Source of the DNA: Chaunax sp. Z400
Taxonomy: Eukaryota; Chordata; Actinopteri; Lophiiformes; Chaunacidae
Length of the DNA: 64,000 bases
Assembly: GCA_037577475.1 (NCBI GenBank)
Contig: CM075206.1
Span: forward strand, 8,837,459 to 8,901,458
Direction of reading: 5' to 3'
The translations under genes were made by a program, and so were the position numbers. Below the pieces are notes generated by a model that saw nothing but the letters and a program-made list of their open reading frames with translations, was not told the origin of the DNA and made no database searches. Numbering within the stretch: the stretch's first letter is position 1; every line of letters starts with the position of its first letter. Shown one piece after another: positions 13,105 to 23,682 of this stretch.

Positions 13105-13689
13105 GTTTTTTTACTTGTTGTATACAAGGTACACCGTGTCCATCAACCTATTCGACAGCGTCTCAACACTTCCAGACCTCCGTCAGCTGTTGAAAGTCAG
13201 GTCGCTGCGCCTTCATGAACTGCTCAACAAGACCCCTTCAACCTAGCATAGAAGCCTGTGCGGATGCCTGATTTAAAAAAAAAATCATGCAGGCCTGTTT
13301 CCTTTTTCAATTGTCTATAAAGTCCATGACTGTAGGTTATGGTTTGGGGCGTCGAACAGACGTCTTGCTGTTGTTATACTTAGTTTAAAGTAGTTTTTTT
13401 TTTAAAAAACACTAGGTTGGGAGGAACAGACTCATCAAGGGAGAATTTCATCACAAGTTATGTAACAGTTCTGTATCTAATAACAGAGGTGGTATGTTAC
13501 GTTAGATATAGATATGAGTCTTAAAATATTGCGAATAACTATCCAAAAAATGTGAATGAATTTGGGGATGTTAATGTAGTGTTTTATATTTATCTGTATA
13601 TATATTAGGCTTTAACGTGATGGCTTTCATACAGGCATTCTCTTGAACAGTTACTTCCTGTGTGTCTGGAGAGGACCCAGCAGTCCACT
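13105..13689. promoter_or_regulatory. probable bidirectional promoter of fam162a and mix23
   Basis: The two start codons diverge and are 585 bp apart. An ETS-like ACTTCCTG lies near 13652-13659. The mix23 start codon is embedded in ATGGCGGC (13690-13697), the core of the YY1-type initiator element seen at many housekeeping start codons. There is no clear TATA box beside either gene. The motifs are visible; the promoter function is inferred from the arrangement. Confidence 0.5.
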
Positions 13690-16600
13690 ATGGCGGCGCC
13701 CGATGGAACTCTGAACTGTGAGGACTTTTCAATGTTTCAGGTAATCTTACCAAATGATTAATCGATCTGTTACAACATGTAACGGGATGGCAGATATCTG
13801 AATTATATCATCTTGAAATGTCGCGTGTCATGTTGTTTATTGTCCAAGTTAGCCAGTGAATGAGTGACCCTCCTGATCACTTGTGCTCACACTGTGTGCT
13901 CTACAAGAGTCTTATGAGCCTGACAGAGGAGTCAGAGGGGCTGAGAAAGTGCAGCATACTTGTAGCTATGATCTAAAAGTCTCCAGATGAACATACCTGT
14001 TCTTCATATTGAAGTGTTGTGAGTGTCTTCAGACATTCAGCGTCACTTGAGATGCCTCAAACTTGCTGACATTCCAGTTGAACTAACCTACACTTATTTT
14101 GCTTTTCTCACAACAAGTGCTTGTTATGAGCCAATACATTTTGGAAGCACCTTTCCTTCTGTATAAACTTCAAATATCATGTTCACAGTCAAAACAAAAC
14201 AAAACAGAGGAGTCCTTCAATGGAAAGACATCAGAAAGTATTTTGAAACGTAAAAGCTGCGTTCCTTTTGCTTTTCAGAGTCTGTTTGTGCACAAATTTT
14301 TCAAATTAAATATTGTTATCAACTCTCTGCAGAACTGTTAGAGATCTGCATGTTCCAATCTTTCTGTGTTGATTCCCTTTAGAAATGTTGACCAAAAAAA
14401 ACGTCCCTTTATTGCTAAAAATTGGTTTAGTTAATTGAGGAAAAAAGTCATCCTCTGAAATTCTGCTACCCAGTTTCAGTTATACTGTACAGCTTCACCT
14501 GTATGTAGAGATATGATGGGTTTGGTTGTTAGCTAGATTTAATATGCAGTTCTTATGATGTCAGGTTATGCTCATGTATTTGTCAGCATAGGTTAGTTTG
14601 TGTTTCTGTCTGTTAGCAAGATGACTCGAAAAGTATGTACGGACTTTGATGACATGTTTTGATGAGGAGGGGTATGGCCTAAGGAACAATCCATTAGATT
14701 TTGGTGGTGATCTGGATCATCATTTGGATCTAGAATTTCTTTGAAGGATTCTTCACCATTGTGGGATGGGGCAATTACAAGATTTTTGCTTCCAATTTCA
14801 TGGGCAATGCCTGCAATGCTTGGCCAAAAACTACATGATGACAGCCCTTAAGATTTACCACACATCAACGTATGATCTGGATACAAGTAATATTCTAGAT
14901 CTGGTGACCCAGAGTGTTTGAATTTATAGACCTTATGGGAAAATTCACCTCTTTGAAATAACAAATAATGATGCTACAGATTTGTAACTAACATCAAACT
15001 GGAGGTTCGCGCTCTCTGAGCACTGTCTAGTAGGAAAATGTTACGATTGCAGAATAACATACATTTTGTGACCTTCAAATCATTATTTTAATGTTTTTAG
15101 TGTAACAGGAGGCGCTGTGTGTCTCTTTTCCCCATTGTGTGTTTCTCAGGAGGTGCTGAAGGTGATGCGCACCATAGATGACCGCATCGTCCATGCTCTG
15201 AACACCACCGTGCCCACAATCTCCTTCTCAGGCAAAGTGGATGCCACACAAACTTGCAAACAACTTTATGAATCTGTGAGTGTGACAGTCATGAATTAAG
15301 TAATATGCATATGTGCGTTTTTGGCTATGGTAAAGCTCAATATGTCTTCTAGCTTTTTCATAATATACTGGTCTCCAGTAAGAAGTAGGGTTGAAAAAGT
15401 ACTTGGCTGAGATTAGTATCCAGCTAGTGTTTTTTTTTTATCAAGTATGAGTATCATCCAAGTAAATGTTGTCTATGTCTGTCCTTGTGATGATGGAAAT
15501 CCCTCACTGGGTAGCTGATTACGTTTATTCGTTCAAGTTTATATGAACTTGTTCAGCCATAAATTAGCAACTTCTTGTCTCAATTCATCCAATTCCAGTT
15601 GAATTCCCACCAATTCCATGTACAGATACAGATACCGAAAATTTAGTTGGCTGAACAGATCTAGATAATGTTTTACTTGCTCATTCCTAGTAATAACGTC
15701 ATGTGCTCCACAGATGATGGAAGCTCATCTGACCAGAGACAAAGCTATCAAGTCCTGTATAGCCCAAACATCCGAGGTAGTGGGACACCTGCGTGAAGCA
15801 AGAGCAAAAGACAATGAAAACCTGGCACTCATCAAAGAGCTCAGAAAGGAGCAGACCAAAGTAAGTCTCATTTCCAACACTAGAGGGCTTCTAACTCTTG
15901 ATGGCTCCAAACATCACCAAGCTGTGAGATGGGAGCCTGTCTGATAGGTCCACCTGCAGATGGATTTCCCCACTTAAACCAGCAGGAGGCAGTTTAAGCA
16001 TACACAAATCAAACCTTCCTCCTCTCTCTGCTGCCTAGTGTCACTCGCCCAACAGCAACAAACAATGGAAGACCTGATTCCTCTGGAAGAGTTTTCACAG
16101 CGACAGGGAGGTCTGTGGAGTATCCAGAGGACCCAGCCTGGATACATTTTTAAAGGGACACTCACACCAATTTTACACAAAAGTGAATTTATTCATCATG
16201 GGGACTAATAGTCAAGGTGTGAAAACAGTTGTGTAATATCTTCTGTGGATCTAGGGGAACATTTCCAACATTTGGGAACATGGATGATGTCTTAGTGATG
16301 TCATCGGGGTGGTATAGAGGTGTGCCATCCAAAAAACACTTAGAGAGCTGGGGGAATTCTAATAAAAGTTGTTATTCAAATGACATTATTTTCATCTTCC
16401 TTGTACTTCTGTGTCCACCAAAATCTCAGACATGGATAATTTAAATGAACTCATCCTTTAAATGGAGCGATGTAAACAAATTTGTGGGGGACAAATATAC
16501 AGTATGTTATATATTTATATACCTATTCTATTATTTATTCTTTGAGTGAAAAGAATAAATTAACTAATGTATTTTTTCCTTCTTCGTCTCCAGTTAAAGC

Positions 16601-16827
16601 TTATGCAGTCGGAGCTGAATGTTGAAGAAGTTGTCAATGATAGAAGTCTGAAGGTATGCTCACATCGATCAGCAATAATGTCCTATAATGACATATAAAT
16701 GATCAGTCATTGTTGTCTGATTTATTTCTTTTTTCTTCTTTGCATCTGTCAGATTTTCAATGAAAGGTGCAGAATCCATTACACACCTCCGAAGGCTCGG
16801 TCTGATGAGAGGTGGTCCTTCACTTGA
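13690..16827 (+). CDS. mix23: MIX23 (CCDC58), mitochondrial intermembrane-space protein, five exons
   Basis: MIX23 is a conserved cysteine-containing mitochondrial intermembrane-space protein that supports protein import. Exons: 13690-13740, 15150-15275, 15714-15860, 16594-16653, 16753-16827 (459 nt, 152 residues). Diagnostic segments match human CCDC58: MAAPDG start, NCEDF, EVLKVMRTIDDRIVHALNTT, DATQTCKQLYES, IAQTSEVV, LRKEQTKLKLMQSELNVEEV, VNDRSLKIFNERCRIHY. Four cysteines sit in the conserved places: NCED, TCKQ, SCIA and RCRI. The C-terminus (PPKARSDERWSFT) is somewhat longer than in human. All introns are GT-AG. The stretch from about 16183 in intron 3 to about 17244 is the source of the inverted fragments at 18627, 27950 and 32143. 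Confidence 0.96.
14580..15030 (+). repeat. fish interspersed repeat copy (mix23 intron 1)
   Basis: Contains 'gtctgttagcaagatgact', 'ggtatggcctaaggaacaatcc' and 'ggtggtgatctggatcatca', and ends 'ggaggttcgcgctctctgagcac'. It is the same family as at 11527 and 63798. No coding frame. Confidence 0.6.
16149..16462. mobile_element. short TTTAAAGG-ended inverted-repeat element in mix23 intron 3
   Basis: The left end TTTAAAGGGACACTCAC and the reverse of the right end TTTAAAGGATGAGTTCA form weak terminal inverted repeats, like those at 9431-9669. Its interior includes position 16183, where homology with all three inverted mix23 copies stops. The element was therefore in place before those duplications. 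Confidence 0.5.
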
Positions 16828-17625
16828 GGTTCGAATCCAGACTGGAGCTCAAACTGTGACCTGGTGCAGAGACTTGACTGCAAGCCATTCACCATCCAGA
16901 CCACTGTGACCTCTTATCCACAACACTTATATTCCATTGTGATACTTGTATTGCATTGCCACAGCTGTAAAACATTCGTGTGCTTCTCTCCTGACAAACG
17001 ATGTACAAAAAGTGTTTTTTTTTAAAAAGACAATGAAACGTTTTCAAGTGACGTTTGTTCTCTGTGATTTTGTGAATTTTTGAGGAACTCAATTTTTCTG
17101 CAATTTAATCAAAGTGATGAAATTTAGTCCCCTCTATCTGTTCTTAAATGGATTCAGTGCAAATCACGAGGGAAGACATCGTCTCAGTTGCTCCATCACT
17201 TTGGTCCAGACTGAAATAACTCAAATGAAATGGCATAAATGGTTAATGGTTCTCAAAAATCTTACTTTTCTTTGAGCGTCACCAACAGTTTGACATTTGT
17301 CCAGTGACATATCTCACTCATGATGTGTATTTGTACAATACTTTGGTTTATGACCAAATACCTGCAATAACTAATGGCATTCTCATCAGCCTCTGCTGTA
17401 CTTTGTGTTTATTGCTTTTAGCAAAATGTTGGCATTGTCAATGTGAGCTTAAATCACCACTGTGCCTCAGTACAGCCTAACAGAGCTGGTAGCATGGCTG
17501 TACACTCAAAATATTGTTAGTCATGGTTTTTGCGAGGACTTACTGTCAGTATATTTCCCTGTTTCATTAGATTCTGTAAGCTCCCCACTCATTTTCTAAC
17601 ACCTCATGAGTTTGTATAAAATATA
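16828..17625 (+). other. mix23 3' UTR and short intergenic region
   Basis: No coding signal. The mix23 3' UTR has TTAATCAAAG near 17105, where the inverted duplicate reads TTAATAAAAG. The next AATAAA on + is 17719-17724, inside the 3' flank of the convergent stefin copy. The two 3' ends may therefore overlap. Confidence 0.5.
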
Positions 17626-18591
17626 TTTGGGTCTGTGGAAAAATGTCTTTTTCATCTGTTTGCCATCTGAAGACATATGCCCTGGCCTTCAGCTACTTTA
17701 CAAATCAGATAACCCAGAAATAAAACAAACACTTAATAGAGTTGCAACAAATCAGCCATTTATTGTGTAAAAAATAGTTCCATTTGGTAAGACTCTTAAC
17801 ATCATGATCTACAGTTTGAATACAGATTGTTATTACATGTTAGGAGTGACAAAGATATTTGATATAATCAGCCAAGATCATTTCAAAACTGGTTTTAAGA
17901 GACTGCAGCCTGTAGACACTGGTGCTTTGTTTGGTTTGGTTTGGGATCCGATTAAAAATGCTCAATCTTGTCCTCGAGGGTCTTGGGATGCTGGATACCA
18001 CTCAGCTCAATGGGTTTTTCAGTATGCAGAAGTGGTTCGTAAACAGGGAGGTGGACATATTCTTCTTTTCCCACCTTGACCTGCAAGGAAATAAAAGCAA
18101 AGTTTCAGCACTCCACGTACAAGTTGTAAACACAAAGCTTCTCTGGACTAGTAGTGCATTCTTCAGGTGGAGACACCTTAAGGGTGTTACCATGGTGATC
18201 TAGCTAGGTTGAAAGAGAGCCATCTTCATGACATTGTTTGTCAGAGAATAAAAACTCGTCCATAAGCATGTACCAGTTCCAAGAGGACAAGTATTGCATT
18301 TAGCTTTATTTAGGCTGCTGCTCCATAGGAGAAGTTCTGCCCCATCTGATGGCTTCACACAACACATAGCCACTGGGATAGTGAGCTACGTTGAGCTTAA
18401 GGCCAAAGTTTTAGGTGGCTGCTACCTTTAAACCAGGCTAGATGACCATGGTACGTAACACACCTCAGATGGGCACACCTGAATTACAAGCCAACACTTA
18501 TAAATGCCAACTTACTGCTTTGGTTTCATTAACAGTAGCAAGATGTCAGGACTTAAAAGCAGCACAAGCAAGTAAAAATCACCTTAATGAA
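17626..18591 (-). pseudogene. truncated stefin copy (exon 3, intron 2 and nine bases of exon 2)
   Basis: First stefin module copy. Exon 3 at 18080-17952 is open to a stop. It encodes 42 residues with the stefin pattern VKVGKEEYVHLPVYEPL...KPIEL...QHPKTLEDKIEHF. Intron 2 follows normally, but only nine bases of exon 2 (18583-18591) remain before homology ends at a palindrome. Exons 1 and 2, the promoter and the papain-binding loop are missing. The conserved HLRVY/F motif reads HLPVY, and the C-terminal VYF reads EHF, as expected without selection. An AATAAA (minus, 17759-17764) is retained. Confidence 0.85.
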
Positions 18592-18620
18592 AAATAATGG
18601 CCATTGGCCATTATTTTTCA
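18588..18620. repeat. perfect 33-nt palindrome at a rearrangement breakpoint
   Basis: Arms TGAAAAATAATGGCCA and TGGCCATTATTTTTCA flank a single central T. It sits exactly where stefin exon 2 homology ends. It is followed by a second inverted pair (ATTATTTTTCATCTTCC / GGAAGATGAAAATAAT) where the inverted mix23 fragment starts. Confidence 0.9.
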
Positions 18621-18626
18621 TCTTCC

Positions 18627-18839
18627 AGGAAGATGAAAATAATGTCATTTGAATAACAACTTTTATTAGAATTCCCCCAGCTCTCAGTGTTTTTTGGATG
18701 GCACACCTCTATACCACCCCGATAACATCACTAAGACATCATCCATGTTCCCAAATGTTGGAAATGTTCCCCTAGATCCACAGAAGATATTACACAACTG
18801 TTTTCACACCTTGACTATTAGTCCCCATGATGAATAAAT
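18627..18839 (-). pseudogene. inverted mix23 intron 3 fragment, copy 1
   Basis: Reverse complement of about 16183-16400, starting AGGAAGATGAAAATAATG and ending at GATGAATAAAT. It contains no mix23 exon. Sequence beyond 18839 (GTTGGTATTAAAG to about 19010) is shared with the flanks of the other two inverted copies, so all three derive from one inversion event. Confidence 0.85.
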
Positions 18840-19460
18840 GTTGGTATTAAAGTAGAACATTTGGTGACTTCAAGTGTACATTACGATATTAATGCTCAAT
18901 AAGGTAAAGAATATTGATAGAAGTCAGTTTGCTCATAATGTCCTGTAACCCCATGTAGAGAATCTGCATTTCCTATTTCCTGCTTACAAACATTGTTGTC
19001 ACAGTATGTTCCTTATTTCAGTTTTATTTATTTGATTTAATTGATCAGTTTATTTAGGGACAGTGCAAATTAATAGATATTGCTGTAAATATGTCATTTG
19101 TTTCATGTGGTACTTGAACAGATGTTACACAGTCATCCTAACACAAGATTTGAATTAAAGACATGATTTGAATAATTTATAAGCACAGAGAGCAATAATA
19201 AAAAGAGAAGAGAATATTTGTGTTTGTGGAAAAAATATGATTACAACTATTTAGAATGCATTGTCAAGTAATAAATAAAACATGCAACAGCTGAAGCAGA
19301 TGAGATGCAAAGCAATGAAACTGGAAATAGTAATCTTGAAAGAAGCATCCACTACAGACATAAAAAAAACAGTAGATACGATACATAACTCACAAATGCA
19401 GGGACATGAGGATAGACTGGTACTAGATGATTTAGTAGTTGTTAATAACTAATAACTAAA

Positions 19461-19498
<38 letters not shown>

Positions 19499-20674
19499 TA
19501 ATAAAATAATAACTAATAAACTTTTGTCTCTCTTTGTCATAAATCTACTTAAACTTTGTCTCTTTGGACCCATCAGAATTTAACTTTTGAGACTTAAAGC
19601 AGCATTTTAGGGCTGTGGGGCTTTTAAACAAATGGTGTGGCAAACTTGTGACTTAAAATTTGAGGGTTTTTTTCAGCCACAAAGACTGTCAGTAAGAGAA
19701 GTACATGGATGAAAGTGATTTTGAATCACTGTCAGATTATTCCAGTTTGTGCTGTTTTCAAACTGGTGAATGTTTAATGAATTAAACAGCATCAGAGAGA
19801 AAAACACTCTTTTATCCACTGCATGTTCAAAATGAATTCTGTTTTTAGCTCCATTAAATTTTATTTAAATCCCAGGAATACATGGAATAACGGAAATTAG
19901 TATTTCATTCCATAAGTCATTTATTTGTAAGGCAAAAACAGATCATATGAGTATTTCATGGAGCAAGAGTTAAAAGAAAATGTCTCAAATTTATAAACAG
20001 AAAAAGTGACAATTTAATGACTTTTCAAAGTTAATACAAGAGAGCTGATAGCTGATAGCTGCAAAGGACTTCAGGGCCACTTGCCAAATTGAAGTTATTA
20101 CATCCGTCAGTGGGAACAAAAATCATATGATTAAGAGGAACCATGAGATGAAGTTTATAGGGATGTGACACATGACGTCCAGGCTTTAAAAAAATACTGC
20201 TGACACAACTAAAGTGGCTCAGCTGAGCTGCAGTGTGATTAGGTACTTCAAGTCTTAAAGAAAAAAACATGGTACACTAGAGACAGACAACCATTTACAA
20301 TCAAATTCAGGCCTATGGAAAATTAGGGTCATCAGTCCATCTATATTGCATGCTTCTGGACTGGTGGAGGAAGCAGGAGCACCTGGAAGGAATCAGCGCT
20401 AATACAGGAAGTAAATGCAAACTCCTCACAGAAAGGCCCGAGGTCAGGATTCAGGGACAGCGACTGTGCCCCCCCTTCACTCCCCACTGAACTACAGATC
20501 TTTATTATATGTTTTAGAGGAGATCCCAACATGGAGTGCAGCAATGTCAAATATATTTTTCCAATCAGATAAACTGTCAGTAATAAAAAGTAAAACAAAA
20601 AATTAACAATGACTTATCAACAATGATTTAGACTTATTAATTTTGGTCAATAACTTCAATAATACATTAATTCT
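18840..20674. other. intergenic DNA between stefin copies
   Basis: 18840-19010 is shared with 28285-28450 and 33199-33362. From about 19010 to 20674 the sequence is unique in the window, AT-rich and without exons I recognise. It includes an (ATA)n microsatellite at about 19457-19502. Short open frames at 20031-20598 have no family features. Confidence 0.6.
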
Positions 20675-20968
20675 TGATATTGATTCCTTGCAAAAAATGC
20701 TCTCAAACTGTCCATTATATTATTTACATTACAAAGTGATTCCAGGCTTCAGGCTTCATATTTAGCATGAAATCATTGAGTTGTTTATATGTCCAGTACT
20801 GTCAGACTGGATCATCTCATTTCCTTCACATACAGAGCACTGAAACAGCTTGAGATGGGGTGTAATTTGAAGATCCATAAAATCAATCAAGAATCTGGTG
20901 CAATGTTCACATCTGCTGTTAAGTGTCACAATATTTTACACTGACTACAAGACTTTGTTTACCCTTTT
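20675..20968. repeat. linker block, copy 1 of the long unit
   Basis: Begins TGATATTGATTCCTTGC and recurs almost unchanged at about 34910-35209. In both places it runs directly into the 3' flank of an intact stefin gene. It marks the left edge of the long duplicated unit. No coding content. Confidence 0.8.
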
Positions 20969-21103
20969 TGGGTCCGTGGAAAAATGTCTTTTTCATCTAA
21001 CTGTTTGCCATCTGAAGACATATGCTCTGGCCTTAAGCTACTTTACAAATCAGATAACCCAGAAATAAAACAAACACTTAATAGAGTTGCAACAAATCAG
21101 CCA

Positions 21104-21109
21104 TTTATT
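21104..21109 (-). terminator. AATAAA signal of stefin copy 2
   Basis: TTTATT on + reads AATAAA on minus, about 190 bp beyond the stefin stop. Equivalent signals are at 17759-17764 and 35344-35349 in the sister copies. Confidence 0.6.
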
Positions 21110-21296
21110 GTGTAAAAAATAGTTCCATTTGGTAAGACTCTTAACATCATGATCTACAGTTTGAATACAGATTGTTATTACATGTTAGGAGTGACAAAGA
21201 TATTTCATATAATCAGCCAAGATCATTTCAAAACTGGTTTTAAGAGACTGCAGCCTGTAGGCGCTGGTGCTTTGTTTGGTTTGGTTTGGGATCCGA

Positions 21297-22228
21297 TTAA
21301 AAATACACAATCTTGTCCTCGAGGGTCTTGGAATGCTGCATAGCACTCAGGTCAATGGGTTCTCCAGCACACGGAAGTGGTTTGTAAACACGGAGGTGGG
21401 CATATTCTTCTTCTCCCACCTCGACCTGCAAGGAAATAAAAGCAAAGTTCCGGCACTCCACGTACAAGTTGTAAACACAAAGCTTTTCTGGACTAGTAGT
21501 GCATTCTTCAGGTGGACACACCTTAAGGGTGTTACCATGGTGATCTAGCTAGGTTGAAAGAGAGCCATCTTCATGACATTGTTTGTCAGAGAATAAAAAC
21601 TCGTCCATAACCACGCACCAGTTCCAGGAGGACAAGTATTGCATTTAGCTTTATTTAGGCTGCTGCTCCATAGGAGAAGTTCTGCCCCATCTGATGGCTT
21701 CACACAACACATAGCCACTGGGTTAGTGAGCTATGTTGATTTTAAAGCCAAAGATTTAGGTGGCTGCTACCTTTAAACCAGGCTAGATGACCATGGTAAC
21801 ACTCTTCAGATGGGCACACCTGAATTACAAGCCAACACTTATAAATGCCAACTTACTGCTTTGGTTTCATTAACAGTAGCAAGATGTCAGGACTTAAAAG
21901 CAGCACAAGCAAGTAAAAATCACCTTAATGAAGTAGTTCATCCCACTCACAACCTGCGTGCAGTGGGACACTGCTCTGAATTTAGTAAAGGTCTTTCCAG
22001 CTTTCTCCTCTGCTTTGGGCCTTACCTGAGAAACGATGGTACAACAGTTAAATCAAAACAAATCGAAACACAGGCTCTGTTTATTACGGTGCGTGAGCAA
22101 TGTCGAGGAAATGAAGGCAAAGTGTAATAATATTCATTTTCTATACTTACCGTAACACAGAGCTGCTGTATTTTTTCGTCAGCTATTTTTGTTTCGGAGA
22201 GCCCTCCACACAACATCTGCGAGGCCAT
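21297..22228 (-). CDS. stefin (cystatin A/B-type cysteine protease inhibitor), copy 2, intact
   Basis: Stefins are small cytosolic inhibitors of papain-like cathepsins. Exons on minus: 22228-22151, 22025-21924, 21425-21297 (309 nt, 102 residues). The three-exon layout with phase-0 junctions matches CSTA/CSTB. The N-terminal trunk has the inhibitory Gly pair (MLCGGLSETKIADEKIQQ). Exon 2 has KAGKTFTKFRAVS and the first binding loop QVVSG (usual QVVAG), then MNYFIK. Exon 3 has VEVGEEEYAHLRVYKPLP and ends KIVYF. There is no signal peptide and no disulfide pattern, as in family 1 cystatins. The position next to mix23 matches mammalian CSTA, but A and B types cannot be separated from sequence alone. 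A TATA box is at 22286-22279. Confidence 0.92.
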
Positions 22229-22278
22229 TGTGATTTTTTTTATTGCTGAAACTTAGTAAAAACAGAGGATAGCGTCTG

Positions 22279-22286
22279 TTTTTATA
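22279..22286 (-). promoter_or_regulatory. TATA box of stefin copy 2
   Basis: TATAAAAA on the minus strand, about 50 bp upstream of the stefin start codon. The same element at the same spacing is found for copy 3 at 36514-36521. It predicts a very short 5' UTR. Confidence 0.65.
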
Positions 22287-22697
22287 AGGACTTCATACAA
22301 GTTGAATCAGGAAGTCATATGATTCTGTTTCATGGATGATACCATCAGCGTAGGCGATATGTGCTTTATTTAAACGACGTCACAAACCAAATGAATAAAC
22401 AAATACATTATCTAACATGTAACTGACTGTATATATTACGTTTATATTTATAGTATGAATGATCTAAGGTATCATAAAGTGAGTTTCTTAGAAATATATT
22501 TCAGTGTATTTCATTGTTCACCCCCGTTACAAACGATATGGTTTAGTCCGAGGCGTGGCTTAGTTTGGATTTGTCAGCCGACCAAAACCTCTTGATTCCA
22601 AGGGAATGAGTCACGTACAATAAGTACTGAATAACCAGTTTTACAAGATTTCCTTCGTCCCTCTTTTGTTCCCACTTTGAAAAGTCATTCTACTGTG

Positions 22698-23682
22698 CAG
22701 CAAATACAAATCCTCCAAAATATACAGTGGGATTAGTGGAAGTTTGCCCTGACTTTTTAGTAGGCTACAGCTTGGATCATCCTCATACCCTGTTGCTCAA
22801 CTATGATTTTTATTTGAAGAAGAGAAAAGTCTGTGGAAAGACTTTCTAGAGGCATGTCAACTGTACACTGACATCTAAGTAATATGACCTACTGTCCATA
22901 TATGCTATCTGAACACCCACCTGCCACCTTTTTTACAACATTGTGAAACATTTGGGCGTGTGTGTTGACTAATTTACTGTCGATGCCAAAAAGAATCCCT
23001 GCAGATGAAGAAAATCAACTTTTACTTTTAGTTTGCAAAATGAAAAAATGCAAAAGCAACAACAACAACAACAACAACAAAAAGGGTCAGACAACAGTTC
23101 ACTCAAAATCATGCATTTCTGAGTGAGCATGCTGACCTTTTTTTGTGTCCGTGTATTTTGGCACTTTTCCAGTGCGAGCAAACTAAATACATTGCTTAAG
23201 AAGTCTGTCTTTGGGACATAGTTGCTGTTTCCATTTCTTTGCTAATAGATATGGAAAAAGACTACAGTACTAATTTTACACCACATATTGCATGCTGCAT
23301 ATTAGAGCTGCAGAGATAATCAATCAGCTAAACATTAATCAGTAATATTATGATAACTGATTAATTGTTACATTCACTCTTCAATATAAAAACAAAACAA
23401 AAATTTGCTTGAGTCAGCTTATTCACGCTGACATTTTGCTGCTTTTATGTGTAGTAACAAAACTTTTGTGGGGTTTTAGACATTGGATCGGATAAAAGAA
23501 AAAAAACTGACTGACGTTTAGCGTTTCCTCTAAAACATGTCAAAGGTTTTCCAACCTGAGGATGGCAGCAAATGCAACATTTAATGTGGGTCATTTCTAA
23601 AGAGGAAGAGAGGATAGAAAGCATGAACTGGTTTGCGTAACGGTCTCATTTCTCAGCGGTCAAGGCTGGACTTCTCTCCATA
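22698..23682. repeat. S2 spacer module, copy 1
   Basis: Noncoding block starting CAAATACAAATCCTCC. It is repeated at 28450-29431, 33363-34343 and 36932-37920, always just before rhodanese exon 1, so it probably contains the rhodanese promoter. It holds an (AAC)n tract (about 23056-23083) whose length differs between copies, and a short interspersed repeat (23307-23370). Poly-cysteine open frames on minus are artefacts of the AAC tract. Confidence 0.8.

Noticed and set aside
16889..17092. 67-codon frame found twice with identical sequence (also 32295-32498)
   Set aside because: It is antisense to the mix23 3' UTR; the second copy is the inverted duplicate.
21267..21548. 93-codon + strand frames repeated at 17922, 21267 and 35507
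   Set aside because: Antisense to stefin exon 3 and intron 2. The repetition comes from duplication of the stefin on the other strand.
22969..23181. Minus-strand frames with a run of cysteines, repeated four times
   Set aside because: They come from the AAC tract in the spacer module.
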